64,000 nucleotides of DNA from Plazaster borealis (lineage: Eukaryota; Echinodermata; Asteroidea; Forcipulatida; Labidiasteridae), in contig CM037461.1 of the NCBI GenBank assembly GCA_021014325.1, positions 23,235,376 to 23,299,375 of the forward strand, read 5' to 3'. Shown here in pieces: positions 43,763 through 55,918 of the stretch (its first letter is position 1; every line of letters begins with the position of its first letter). The position numbers were made by a program, and so were the translations under genes. The notes beneath the pieces were generated by a model that was not told the DNA's origin, ran no database searches, and saw only the letters and a list, made by a program, of their open reading frames with translations.

Positions 43763-46700
43763 GGTGGTTTTGCTCGTCATTAAATCCACGTTTTAACACC
43801 ACGATGGTTGGTGGGAACCTGGAACCATGGTAGTTGGTGATGTCAGTCTTTGAGCTGTCGAGCAAAAAATATCCATCTTCAATACAAGTATCGATGTGGT
43901 GGTGTTTTAGCACAAATTTCTAAATTGTAAGCAAAAAATGTGACAACAGTTGCAATAACATTACTTAAACGGCATTCTGGCCTGTAGATAGTTGTTTCTG
44001 CTTATCAAGAAAGCATTTGTCTGTTTTTGGCTGATGAATATTCAGGCTTAAATATGATCACTAAAATGTCAATGAATAAATGTAGAATACCGAAAGGTGT
44101 CAAAATGTAAAATGTAAAAGAAGAAGAAGAAAAGAAGGGAGAGAAAAAAGCGCTGATTTATGATCAGTTTAGAATTCGGGTCATGTTGACCCTGAAGGGG
44201 TTTCCCCTTCAAATCCCAACTCGGGAGTGATCACAAAGTGGTAACATAGTAGATGTATATCAGTTAAATAATTAAGTATTGTATGTTGTAGTATGTATCA
44301 ACAAGACACCATGGCATTGTTGGTTGTTTAAGAGATGACTTTGGTAAAGGGATCGTACATGAGTAAATTGATTCAAATCATCTAGTTTTCATCAAAAAAA
44401 CATCTCAACAAACCTATTAAAACACTCGTTAAAATTATAATATCACATTTTAGTGAAAAAAGGAAAACTTGCTTAATATTTATTTATTCATTGTCTTTTT
44501 GTGGTTTATATCTACGTTCATGTGTGGTTGTTTTTTAAGTGAAACAATGGTGACTTGGCAGTCTTCAAAAGCTATTTTCTCGCACCTTGCTGTTAGTTAG
44601 AACTGATTTAAAACAATATAAAACACTAGTGGTGTTTGAAAAATATTGATGTGTATAGTGAGAAAATTGTCGTATGTGTACCTATACGATCAATCTTGTT
44701 GAGTTAAATGTGTGACGTTTACAAGAATATACCTTAATCGTACCGTGGCCATCTTTGTCTGGTTCCCCCTTGGACACAATGATGTTAAAATGGTTAATAA
44801 TAGACTACTTACTAAAAAGGAACCAGACTCTTTTGTCTTTCCTTCAAGCCTCGGCTTAGGGCACACTGAGTTGAATTGAGAAAAAACCAAGATGGCCGCA
44901 CCATGATAAAGGTCTGTAGCAATGGTTATACTTAGTCTATAGACTGTGCAAGTCTCGCTTGTATTGGAACATCAGGGCTCGTTAAAGTAGTGTGTGATTT
45001 TGAGTTTCCTTCATACGTCAAAGCAATGTACGTGGGAACCCAATGTTCCTAAAAATGTTCCAATACTCGCGAGACTTACACAGTCTCTTGAAAAGGTTTG
45101 AAGTATGATCATTTTTTTCATGGCAAGTTTCATCATATTCTGTGATATCTTCGCTCCCAGATGTTGAATGTCATTTGAAAGCCCGTGGAAAATTCATTTG
45201 AGTACCGAGTTTTAAAAACAAGCTACGATCTCAGTTTGGAAGAGTAACATATGATTTTACGTTGGCCACATTAGGCAAAAACACTTAGAGGGATTTTGTG
45301 AACGAAAGTTACCACACGATATGATTAACAGTTATAGTTAAATTAGTGTTTTAAAAACAATGTGGAAGCATACAAAGTGTTGTTGAAATGTTGCAAACAT
45401 TTTATTGGACAATGATTTGACTTTTAGTATTAGTATTTATCTTTATAAATGATGTTATTTTGCAAACAAACAAAATATGGTTTACGTTCCTCTACGAAAT
45501 CACCACACTAATTAGCCTTAAAGTAAAAATCACAAAAATTAAATAAATATTAAATTACTCGGCAGGGGAAGCAGCACTACTTCGGGGTTAAGTCTTATAC
45601 AATCAATTGGAGCAAACACTACGACTGGAAATTAAAACAAATACAATAAAACACTTGAAACTAATGAGAATCTCGCATGATATTGAACATTTTTAGGACC
45701 CATTTAAATGCGCGATTTTGTTAATGTTCGAACACACGCCCACCTTTGCATACAACCCGACATTGTTATGTATTGTTTATTTATCCAACCCCTTATGTGT
45801 AATAACCAAATTATTATCTGTAAAATTATTTGTGTCAAATAAGTGTTTTCTCCGCATCGCATTATATGTGTTGGGTACTGAAGTTTTGAAGACTTATTAA
45901 AATGCGCGATTTTGTTAATGTTCGAACACACGCCCACCTTTGCATACAACCCGAAATTGTTATGTGTATTTATGTATCCCCTTATTATGGCAGAATTATT
46001 ATCCGTAAAATAATTTGAGTCAAATAAGTTGTTTTTTTCCCTGCAGTGTATATGCTGGGTACTGAAATTAAAACTCGTTATCGATAGTACAACCCGAAAA
46101 ATTTAAAAAAAACATTGGGGTTGGAAGCGATCATTAGTGGGGTGCAGGTCACTGCAGCAAAATCCCAAGAAATTCACTCCGTCTTTAAGGGTTTTTGCCC
46201 ATCGGTTAACCATGCTTCTCTTTCAAATATCAATCACATTAACATGATCAACAAATCAGGGAGTGGTGGTGGCTTGAAACTCTTATTTTGTTTGGTTTGA
46301 GAATCACTTGAAATTTAGGATGATGGTGAAATGTTATATCACTGGAGCTAAGTTAGTCTCACTATTCAGTATGTCGTACCAGGCAACACCGAGTCACAAT
46401 TATACATGACACAAAAGCACTCCTTTACATACGTGTTGGGGTAACCTTGGCATTTAAGTAATTAATATGTAAATTAATATTGCACCAGGTCTCTGTGGCG
46501 TACAGTATTTGCAAGGGATGCACAAATTTGAGCTATTACCCGGCTATGCAATTATCTCTTTGAAGTGTGAAACAACTAATTGCTTCCACAGGTACACCAC
46601 GAACCAATAACAAAGGTATCGTCAGTGACCGTAGCATTTAAAATTAACGTTTCCACTCCCTTACCCTCTCGCTCTCCCTTGGTGAATTTTCTCCACGGTT

Positions 46701-46837
46701 ACCTCGCTCGCTAATGGAGCACGCTCCGTAACTATTTTAGTTAGTTCCAGAACAACTGTTTGTAGATTCAGATCAGAATGACAAACTCCATACCGACAAT
46801 ATGATTGGTTAATTAATTTCACAACAAAAACCGCAAT
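43763..46837. other. Spacer between CTL-7 and CTL-8
   Basis: Nearly identical to 27251-30320, including the fold-back element at 44941-45086. No gene is seen. Confidence 0.75.
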
Positions 46838-46949
46838 CGCTGCTGATTGGTCTAGCTGTTGTAAGCCCCACCTCCAGTGTATAATGTTTATTCACGATGC
46901 ACGACTATACAGTGTAAGCTATTCAAGAGGAGCGCAGTTTGCTGTCTGG
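46838..46949 (+). promoter_or_regulatory. Conserved upstream block of CTL-8 (promoter variant 3)
   Basis: Identical in its core to the CTL-4 block, although the gene it serves carries an early stop. Confidence 0.6.
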
Positions 46950-47093
46950 AATAACCATCTCCAGTTGTCGAATAATTCGTAGCCTTTGTCATCGATAAAC
47001 TACCAAACTTATTCGAAGCGATTTGGTGATAGACTCGTTCCCCACGAAATTTGGTACAAAAACTGAGAAAAAACCCCGTTATTTAATGAGCAC

Positions 47094-47627
47094 ATGAGCT
47101 TCAAGATGTTGCCTTTTGGGTTCTTCGTTTTGTTCTCCGCCTTGCTGGATTGCTGTTGTTCTGGAGTGGTTGCCTCTCGAGACCAGTGATGCTTTACATT
47201 TATGTATGATAACTCATCCTGTCCGGAGTCTTGGCATCACTGGGGAAACTCATGCTACAGGATCACTGAGACGAACTTTACCTGGTCAGATGCTAGAGAC
47301 GAGTGTAGAAACCTGGGTGGTGTTCTGGCTGTACCAAGCTCCGATCAAGAAAACGAGTTTATATTGCAGTTAATTCCAACTGATGGAGGAGTATGGCTTG
47401 ACTGCAATGATCTAAAGGTGGAGGGGAGATGGGAGTGCAGAGAGGGTAACGTAGAGATCGCTTACCGAAACTGGTATGATGGGGAACCAGATAGCCGTGG
47501 AAATGAAAATTGTGCGGTCCTGTCTAAGAGGTGGGGAAATAAGCGTCAATGGCTTGATGTGAGTTGCAGCATATCACACGGGGCTATTTGCAAAATGGCT
47601 GGCAGACCAGCTGTCCTTCACGTGTGA
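47094..47627 (+). pseudogene. CTL-8: type II C-type lectin with early stop (unit C)
   Basis: The duplicate of CTL-4: same start, same TGA at codon 32 (47187-47189), same extra Ala in GRPAVLHV. Only one residue differs in the open part (RGNENC for RGDENC). The rest of the lectin domain is still open, so either decay is very recent or the shortened frame is kept for another reason. The upstream three-codon frame (47086-47097) is also kept. Confidence 0.88.
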
Positions 47628-47663
47628 CAATTTGAACATCGAAGCTTGGAATCGTCTTAATTA

Positions 47664-47830
47664 GTTGAAATCTACAGAAACTGTGACATAGACAACCCAA
47701 TAACTTGGTAACTGCGAATTGTTTGGCATATTCTACGTCGAGAAATCATCATGGATGGCATGATGCAAACTGCATCTGGGATTTTGTTGCTGTTTGCAAA
47801 CTGTCCGCCAGACCAGTCCTTCAAATGTAA
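47664..47830 (+). pseudogene. 3'-half CTL relic after CTL-8
   Basis: Same remnant as at 31148. Confidence 0.78.
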
Positions 47831-48124
47831 CAACTAACAGTGAAATGACTCAAATCTGCTACACAAAACTGTTAAAACGTCCAAGTGTTACCAACGATCT
47901 TGGTTCGTAATTCAATAGGTCGCTGAGCTCACTTGAAAACCTATTGTCTTGAGGATACAGCAATACTGACCAAACAATCGTTTGCTGAATCTACCATTCC
48001 ATTCTTGAAATGGTTTGCTACTCTTCAGACTAAAACTTGAAACTGAAAAACTGTCAAATTAATGTTCTGGACAGCGATCGTATTGGCTGCCTATATAAAG
48101 TGTCTGTTTGATTTGCGGACCCAA

Positions 48125-48207
48125 CAGTCCTTTACATTAATGAGGCGTTGCTCATCTGCTCCTGGAGTCTTCGCATTTCTTGTGAAACTCTTTCTACAGC
48201 CCCACTA
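48125..48207 (+). pseudogene. 5'-half CTL relic
   Basis: Same remnant as at 31607. Confidence 0.6.
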
Positions 48208-49284
48208 TAGTCGCAAGATAATTTGCTCGTATAATTAAGTTCACATTTTATCTGCACGGTTCAATTATTATTATGATTTGCGGGAGCAATAGCAGTTATC
48301 AACTGAATTGGACTTTGATCTTGAATAACATTGATAGTGAATTTCGGAATATAAATTTCTGAAAGGTTTTATTTGCTGTTAAGTGGTTATAATATTATTT
48401 CTTTAAAATTGTGCCGATGTAGAGACACAATTTCTTTCAAGTCTCGAGGTCGATTCAAATGAAATGGTTGGCGTTAACACCAGCAGTTTTCAACTGAATA
48501 GCTAGATATTACATTGTGTATTTGATGGAACGTTGCCTTCTGAATGGGCGCTTTGGGCTTTTAAAAGCTTTTGTTTTGAAATGAATACTGCTGGAAAGAA
48601 ATTTTATATTTATAATATAATAATTCACATAAATATCTCTTGAAATTGTGCGTTTTTGTGTAATTTCATGACAGAACACGGTCCGCTATTTTGTGAAACC
48701 AAAATGATGACTCCACAAAATGGCGGCCCGTATAGTCCGCTGGTTGTACCACCAGAGGCAATTTTACATTTTGTAAATCACTACTTAATAATTACAGCAC
48801 ACTGTAAGTGTTTTAGTGCATGAACATTTTGTTAAAAGGATAAGGAGTCATTCCTAACAGCAAAATTATGAGAGATTTGAAGGCAATGTGCCCCTTTAAT
48901 TTGCACTGGCGGTGGATAGTTATTGTGGTTTTCAAACCTCCAATTTGTACTCGTGTGCAGCTATAGTTAACATGGCGCCCTCGATTCATGATGAAAATAA
49001 CGCAGTAGACACTAGTGCAACATTGTATGCTTTTATTACTTTTCTCTGAGTCATTTTTAAGAAAACATTTATTGTAGTTTTAGATACAGCATTGGTGTTG
49101 TCAGTCTCTTTAAAAAGTCAAAAAGTGCTACTTCTAGTAACTTTGATTTACGACAATTGATCAACGTTAATTACATGACATTGTGACCGGTAGCCTAGAG
49201 GTTTATGCTAAGCAAGAAAACCTATGTCTGTGCTAAGTAAATTTGTGTGCTCACCAGCTCTGTAGAATAATGTTAAAGACTTCA

Positions 49285-49661
49285 GAGTCAAAACACTGCC
49301 ACCCTTTGAATTCAATGCACGTCACTTCTGACTCGAAGAGTCAAAAACACTGACACCATTTGAATTCAATGCAGGTCACTTTTGACTCTCAGAGTCAAAA
49401 ACACTGACATCATTTGATTTTAATGCAGGTCACTTTTGACTCTCAGAGTCAAAAAACCCTGACACGATTTGATTTTAATGCAAGTCACTTCTGACTCTCA
49501 TAGTCAAAACACTGACACCATTTGATTTCAATGCAGGTCACTTTTGACTCTCAGAGTCAAAAAACCCTGACACGATTTGATTTTAATGCAAGTCACTTCT
49601 GACTCTCATAGTCAAAAACACTGACACCGTTTGATTTCAATGCAGGTCACTTCTGACTCGG
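49285..49661. repeat. 54-bp minisatellite, unit C (7 copies)
   Basis: Seven copies, as in unit A, but with a different internal order: the two-copy pattern with aaaccctgacacgatttgat followed by ctcatagtc occurs twice here and once in unit A. The array has therefore been rearranged since the duplication or came from a different exchange. Confidence 0.95.
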
Positions 49662-50003
49662 AAACGCTCACAGTGTTGTAATAAGTGGTTGTGCACCACG
49701 GCATTGTTGGTTTTGAAGTAACGACCGTTTTAAAGCGAAAGTATATTGTTGTTTTTCTGGTGAACTAATTCAATTCGCAAGTTTTTAATAAACACACACA
49801 TGTAGAAATAAAAACGTGTGTTAAGAAATGATAAAAAAGGGTTTCAGTGATCTGAAAGGTTTTGTTCATGTTCATACGTAGTTGTTTCGATTGTATCAGT
49901 TTGGGATATTCAATTCATGAACTCGACTTTGACCACACCATGTTGATCCTGTATAATGACAATGTGTTGAAAAGCTTCAAATTTGATAAATTGAATGTTT
50001 CAT

Positions 50004-50202
50004 CCTGGGCCCAATTTCATAGAGATGCTTAAGCACAAAAAGTAGCTAAGCAAAATAAAACTTTGCTCACCAGAATAAGGTTACCAGCCAAACTACTATG
50101 TCACACGTACAATTTGTGAGTGGTATCCAGCTCATTTCTGCTTAGCACGAAATTGTTAAGCAATATTTTATGCTTAAGCAGCTCTATGAAATTGGGTCCT
50201 GG
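50004..50202. mobile_element. Fold-back MITE, unit D copy
   Basis: Same element as at 33483; base for base like unit B across the ends. Confidence 0.8.
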
Positions 50203-51156
50203 TTAGGGCGTGTCTGACTGAAGCGACTCTGGCTACGGCTATGATCAATGGCTGCACTGACAACGTTAAAGAATAGGATGTTTCAAGTCTCCAGCCATAG
50301 CCACTACCGAAGCCGTCGATTCGGTCACGGCCTGATGTTCATGGGAACAACAATCTCCATGTCAATAGACGATGCAAATCTCGCGTGTTTTCGAACGATT
50401 GGATCCGTTAAAGTGTACAATGTACGTGGTGGGCACCAGAGGTTCCTAACAGTGTTCAAATACACGGTAATTATTGCATACAGCCCAACAGTATTCGGTG
50501 TAGTTTTGTAATCCCTCATTATGTGTCAAATAAAAACAACTTCACTTGCTGTGATATATTTTTGGATCGATTCTAGTGTTTTTTCCCCTGAAAGTGGATT
50601 TGGTTTAAGGCATTTTTATGTATGTATTCAAATTATTTACGATTGCATAATTTTCTCTATACTTAGCGTGGAGCACCGGTTGGCTGCAGTGGCAATGTTA
50701 ATGAATAGGCCATTCCATCCATCCATAGCCAAGGCATATTCATGTATGTATTTATAGAAGCACTCCCCGCTATATGATATTGGCGTAACCTCGGCAATTA
50801 GATTCATATCACAAAGGGGTCCCTTTGTCTTGTGTGTGGGTGCGTGTATGCGCGCTGTAAATTGCGGAAGCGAAAACTCAAGACTTTAATTGCTCTGATG
50901 GCAAGCTTCAATCAAGTCATTCAAGCGTGTGAAAATTCAATTATTTCTCTCAAACCACGAGCAGATGACAATGGTAGGCCTATTGTTACTGAGTACGAAC
51001 AATCCTTGTTGTCCACTCCCCACCCTAGGTCTCTCTATCTTAAGTATTGTCTCAAAGGCTACCTCTGTCAATATTCATTTTAAAAAGGCAATTAGTTTTA
51101 GAATATAAATTCAGGCTTTAACAATACTACGACGCGTATAGACAATATTTCGTATA

Positions 51157-51256
51157 CTGGTCAACTGATTGGTTAACTAGGCGTCGTTAGCCCCACCTCC
51201 AGGTTTATGTTTATTCATGATGCATAATTATCGTGTAGGGCACAGTTTGCTTTCGT
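51157..51256 (+). promoter_or_regulatory. Conserved upstream block of CTL-9 (promoter variant 2)
   Basis: Same as the CTL-5 block. Confidence 0.6.
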
Positions 51257-51521
51257 ATGCTCAGACTCAGAAAAGCTGGCAAGCCAGAAACATTTCATCT
51301 CCATCACGACTCGTTACAAGCAATAGGTTCATGGAAATTTATCCGTACAGAACATTGTAAAATAAATCCAATCTGAAGACTCACTGTGGAGGCCTAGCTA
51401 CGTCATCGTAAAGAGGATTAGCTTTTGGACATCAACAAAAATAGTAATTTGAATTCACTGATGACTTATATCCTGGCTGCATCAATCGGAATTGAGGCTA
51501 CGCAATTGTATCAGCGTTGAG

Positions 51522-52046
51522 ATGATGTCTTTAGTGTTCTTCTCACTGTTGTTCACTGCCTTGCTGGATAGCTGTTGTTTTGGAGTGGTTGCATCTCGAG
51601 ACCAGCAATGCTTTACATTTATGTATAATAACTCATCCTGTCCGGAGTCTTGGCATCACTTGGAAAACTCATGCTACAGGATCACTGAGACGTATTTTAC
51701 CTGGTCAGATGCTAAAAACGAGTGTCATAGCCTGGGTGGTGTTCTGGCTGTACCAAGCTCTGATCAAGAAAACGAGTTTATCGCCAATTTGATGGCAGAG
51801 GATGACAATGTGTGGATCGACTGTAATGATCTAGAGGTGGAGTGGAGATGGGAGTGCAGAGAGGGTAACGTAGAGATCGCTTACCGAAAATGGCATTATG
51901 GAGAACCGAATAACGATTACGGAGATGAAGATTGTGCGGTCGTGGCTAAGAGGTCTGGAGGTAAGCGCCAATGGTATGATGTGAGTTGCAGCAGATTAGA
52001 AAGGGCTATTTGCAAAATGGCTGGCAGACCAGTCCTTCACGTGTGA
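51522..52046 (+). CDS. CTL-9: secreted C-type lectin, type I (unit D)
   Basis: A single exon of 174 residues, the unit D copy of CTL-5. It has all family cysteines, the site GEPNNDYGDEDC (EPN) with WYD, and EVEWRWEC where most relatives have EVEGRWEC. It carries HHLENSCYR in place of HHWGNSCYR, losing a Trp that is usually buried. Compared with CTL-5, 13 of 17 coding base differences change the protein, all after residue 46, while the signal peptide is unchanged. Intact. Confidence 0.92.
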   Translation: MMSLVFFSLLFTALLDSCCFGVVASRDQQCFTFMYNNSSCPESWHHLENSCYRITETYFTWSDAKNECHSLGGVLAVPSSDQENEFIANLMAEDDNVWIDCNDLEVEWRWECREGNVEIAYRKWHYGEPNNDYGDEDCAVVAKRSGGKRQWYDVSCSRLERAICKMAGRPVLHV

Positions 52047-52466
52047 CAATTTGATCATGGAAGCTTTGAGTCGTTGCAGTTATCATTGAAATCTTGGCGC
52101 GTTAATGGAAAACTCCCCTAGCTCAAACTACTTCAATGGGGCTTTACTTGAAAACAAATGATATTATGGAAGTAGATTACAACAATCGGTCCGAATTATC
52201 GTTTGATGATTTGCTTTCCTAATTGAAATTTAAAAAGTTCAAGGTTTTAGTAACTACCATAACCTATCGCCCGACATTCCAAGTACAAGGTGACTGCACG
52301 AATTATTCAAACTTGAACCAAGTTTGGTAGATTCATTCTACTACAAGTCGCACTCTTCAGATTGGAACTAGAAACTAGAAATTGACATCAAACCTTTTTC
52401 TGAATTGCGATCGTACTGGCTCTTTGTAAAGTTTATGTTCGACTTGAATCAGCCACAAGGACCCAA

Positions 52467-52546
52467 CAGTGCTTGACATTAGTGAGTGATAACTCAACCT
52501 CGCCAGGAGTCTGGATATTTCTTGTGAAATTCTTACAACAGCCGCA
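52467..52546 (+). pseudogene. 5'-half CTL relic after CTL-9
   Basis: Same remnant as at 35946; the match to unit B ends a few bases later, at about 52556. Confidence 0.65.
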
Positions 52547-52556
52547 CTGGGGGCAA

Positions 52557-52622
52557 GGTGGTTTCCGGGTCATTTCTGACCCAGAATCCGGGTCAATTCT
52601 GACCGAAACTTTTTAGAGTGTG
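52557..52622. repeat. End of a GACCCGG-type repeat at the unit B/D divergence point
   Basis: Sequence ccgggtcatttctgacccag, aatccgggtcaattctgacc, then actttttagagtgtg. This is one terminus of the family seen complete at 37480. It sits exactly where unit D stops matching unit B, so it marks an insertion or a repeat-mediated deletion. Confidence 0.75.
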
Positions 52623-52847
52623 AGAATACACAGGTAACGGTAAATTTATTGGATAGAATGTCTGACTTTCACAAGTAGACTTTATTCATACCATGGTAAA
52701 CTGTGTCTGGTTCCCCATGTACACAATGATGTTAAAATGATTCAATAGACTACCTGCTAAAAAGGAACCAGACTCTTTTGTCTTTCCTTCAAGCCTCGGC
52801 TTAGGACACACTGAGTTAAATTGAGAAAAAACCAAGATGGCCGCTAT

Positions 52848-53002
52848 AGAGGTTTTACAGCTGACGTCACTATAGCCCCGCCTACCGCAACGGCAGCCAT
52901 CTTGCCGGTCAGGGTTAGGATATTACCGCTGGTCATTGACCGGCAATATGGCGTCTCAAACACATAGTCACGTCATAACATCACGTGACTGTAAGACCTC
53001 TT
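52848..53002. mobile_element. Fold-back element with GACCGGCAA arms
   Basis: The ends agaggttttacag / ctgtaagacctct are inverted, and inner arms gccatcttgccggtc / gaccggcaatatggc pair around a short centre. About 155 bp, non-coding, only in unit D. Confidence 0.7.
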
Positions 53003-53430
53003 TTAAAGCAATGTACGTAGGAACCCAAAGTTCCCCAACATGTTCAAATACTCGCGAGACTTACACGGTCTATTGAAAAGGTTTGAAGTATGAGCATTTT
53101 TCATGGCAAATTTCATCATATTCTGTGATATCTTCGCTCCCAGGTGTTGAATGTCATTTGAAAGCCCGTGGAAAATTCATTTGAGTACCGAGTTTTAAAA
53201 ACAAGCTACAATCTCCGTTTGAAAGAACAACATATGATTACGTTGGCCACATTAGGCAAAAACACTTAGAGGGATTTTTTGAACGAAAGTTACCACACGA
53301 TATAAATAGTTAAGATAAAATTAGTTAGTGTTTATTAGTATTAATAATTATCATTATAACTTATGATTTTATTTTGCAAACAAACAAAAATTGTTTACGT
53401 TCCTCTACGAAATCACCACACAAATTAGCC

Positions 53431-53802
53431 TTAAAGGCACTGAACACGTTTGGTAATTGTCAAAGACCAGTATTCTCAACGTATCCCAACATATGCATTA
53501 AATAACAAGCCTGTGAAAATTTGGGCTCAATTGGTCATTGAAGTTGCAAGAAAATGATGAAAGAAAAAACACCCTCGTTGTACAAATTTGTGTGCTTTCA
53601 GATAGGAATAAAGGCTGCTTGCAAGAAGTCTTTTATTATTTTAGTGAGAAATTACCTCTTTCTCAAAAACTACGTTACTTCAGAGGGAGTTGTTTCCTAC
53701 AATGTTTTATGCTATCAACAGGTCTCCGTTGCTCGTTACCAAGTAACTTTTTATGCTAATATACATTTTGAGTATTTACCAAACGTGTACAGTGCCTTTA
53801 AA
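53431..53802. mobile_element. TTAA-flanked MITE with visible empty site in other units
   Basis: The element at 53435-53798 begins AGGCACTGAACACGTTTGGTAA and ends with its inverse (one mismatch), bordered by TTAA on both sides. Units A and C keep the uninserted site gccTTAAagtaaaaatcac (29004 and 45516). This gives direct proof of insertion with a TTAA duplication, as made by piggyBac-type transposases. An open frame of 90 residues inside it is chance. Confidence 0.92.
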
Positions 53803-54965
53803 GTAAAAATCACAAATATCAAATAAATATTAAATTACTCGGCAGGGGGGAGCAGCACTACTTCGGGGTTAATTCTTACACAATCAATTGGAGAAAACAG
53901 TACGATTGAAAATTAAATCAAATACAAATAAAACTTATGAAAGTCTCGCATAATTTCGAACATTTTTAAGACCCGTTAAAATGCACGATTTTGTTAATTT
54001 TCGAACACAAGCCCACCTTTGCATACAACCCGACATTTTTATGTGTATTTATGTAACCCCTTATTATGTGTAATAACAAAATTACTATCTGTAAAATAAT
54101 TTGTGTCAAATATATGTGTGTCAAATATATATGTGTGAAATACTCAAATTAAAACTCGTTATCGATAGTGTACAACCCGAAAACAGTCTCGCTGAATTAA
54201 AACAATTAAGTAAATCAAAAAATTAAAAACATTGGGGTTGGAAGCGATCATTAGTGGGAGTAGTGGGGTGCAGGTCACTACAGCAAAATCCCAAGAAATT
54301 CACTCCATCTTTAAGCATTTTTGCCCATCGGTTAACCATGCTTCTTTTTCAAATATCGAACAAATTAACATGATGAACAAATCAGGGAGTGGTGGTGGCT
54401 TGAAACTCTTATTTTGTTTGTTTGAGAATCACTTGAAATTTAGAATGATGATGAAATGTTATATAACTGGAGCTAAGTTAGTCTCACTATTCAGTATGTC
54501 GTACCAGGCAACACCGAGGCACAATTATGACACAAAAGCACTCCCTGACGTAAGTGTTGGAGTAACCTTGGCATTTAAGTAATTAAGTAAATTAATATTG
54601 CACCAGGTTTCTGTGGCGTACAGTATTTGCAAAGGATGCACAAATTTGAGCTATTACCCGGCTATGCAATTATCTCTCTGAAGTGTGAAACAACTAATTG
54701 CTTCCACAGGTTTACCACGAACCAATAACAAAGGTATCGTCAGTGACCGTAACATTTTTAATTAATTTTTCCACTCCCTTACCCTCTTGCTCTAGTTTTG
54801 ATTAATTTTCTCCAAGGTTACCTCGCTTGCTAACAATGGAGCACGCTCCGTAACTAATTTAGTTAGTTCCAGAACAACTGTTTGTAGATTCAGATCAGAC
54901 TAACAAGCTCCATACCGATAATATGATTGGTTAATTAATTTAATCACAAAAACCGCAATTGCTTT

Positions 54966-55061
54966 TTAGCTGTTGTAAGCCCCACCTCCAGTGTATAATG
55001 TTTATTCATGATGCACCACTATAGTGTAAGCTATTTAAGAGGAGCGCAGTTTGCTGTCTGG
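54966..55061 (+). promoter_or_regulatory. Conserved upstream block of CTL-10 (promoter variant 3)
   Basis: Carries tgttgtaagccccacctcca, gtgtataatgtttattcatg and ggagcgcagtttgctgtctgg but lacks the gctgattggtc CCAAT part seen in the others. The leader after it (acattgctggcaaaatacga) differs from CTL-4, 6 and 8 and matches the inverted orphan block at 58740. Confidence 0.6.
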
Positions 55062-55405
55062 ACCCACACTTCACATTGCTGGCAAAATACGAAGATCAGC
55101 ACATCTCTTTAGAACGATGTTACAAATTGGCTAGGTAGTAAGACCGGTAAATCTGCAAAAAAGGCAAGACTGTATCCATTTGGAAGAACTGTAAATCCGA
55201 ATTGTAGAGATAACAGAAATTGGCCTTCATCGTAAAGTGGAATAGCTTTCGGAATAGTTTTTTTGTATGAAATTAAACGTCATCTGACGCTGTCAGTAAA
55301 ACAAACAAAAAACGCTGTTGATCTGATTTGTACTGTTAAGTTAAATAACAGTTATTGACTGGATGAGAAAATTCAACTATCTTCAATTTGCTCATCAGTA
55401 TCAAG

Positions 55406-55918
55406 ATGTTGTCTTTTGTATTCTTACTCGTCGCCTTCATGGGGAGCTGCTGTTTTGGACTGATCGCATCTCGACACCAGCAATGCTTTACATTCATGTA
55501 TGATAACTCATCCTGTCCGGAGTCTTGGCATCACTGGGGAAACTCATGCTACAGGATCACTGAGAGGAGATTTAACTGGTCAGATGCTAAAGACGAGTGT
55601 AGAAACCTGGGTGGTGTACTGGCGGTACCAAGCTCTAACCAAGAAAACGAGTTTACATGGCAATTGATTCCAAAAAATGCGAAGGTATGGATGGACTGTA
55701 ATGATCTGAAGGTGGAGGGGAGATGGGAGTGCAGAGAGGGCAACGTGGAAGTCTCCTACAGAAACTGGGCCAAAAACCAACCTAATAACATGGTAACTGA
55801 GAACTGTGCGGTGCATTCTACGTGGGTAATAAATTCTCGTCGATGGCATGATATAGACTGCACGCAGAAACATAAGGCTGTTTGCAAAATTTCCGGCAGA
55901 CCAGTCCTTCACGTGTAA
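55406..55918 (+). CDS. CTL-10: secreted C-type lectin, divergent type II (unit D)
   Basis: A single exon of 170 residues. The signal peptide MLSFVFLLVAFMGSCCFGLIAS differs from other type II genes; then RHQQCFTFMYDNSSC, the lectin domain and SGRPVLHV. Its sugar site reads NQPNNMVTENC (QPN) with WHDIDC. The extra cysteine pair (WMDCNDL, RWEC) is kept and all canonical cysteines are present. Its second half is the best match to the dead 3'-half relics after CTL-4, 6 and 8, and to the NWAK region of CTL-2, so it may represent an older subtype. Intact. Confidence 0.92.
   Translation: MLSFVFLLVAFMGSCCFGLIASRHQQCFTFMYDNSSCPESWHHWGNSCYRITERRFNWSDAKDECRNLGGVLAVPSSNQENEFTWQLIPKNAKVWMDCNDLKVEGRWECREGNVEVSYRNWAKNQPNNMVTENCAVHSTWVINSRRWHDIDCTQKHKAVCKISGRPVLHV

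Noticed and set aside
53538..53826. Frames of 73 and 90 residues
   Set aside because: They lie within a TTAA-flanked MITE that is missing from sister units.
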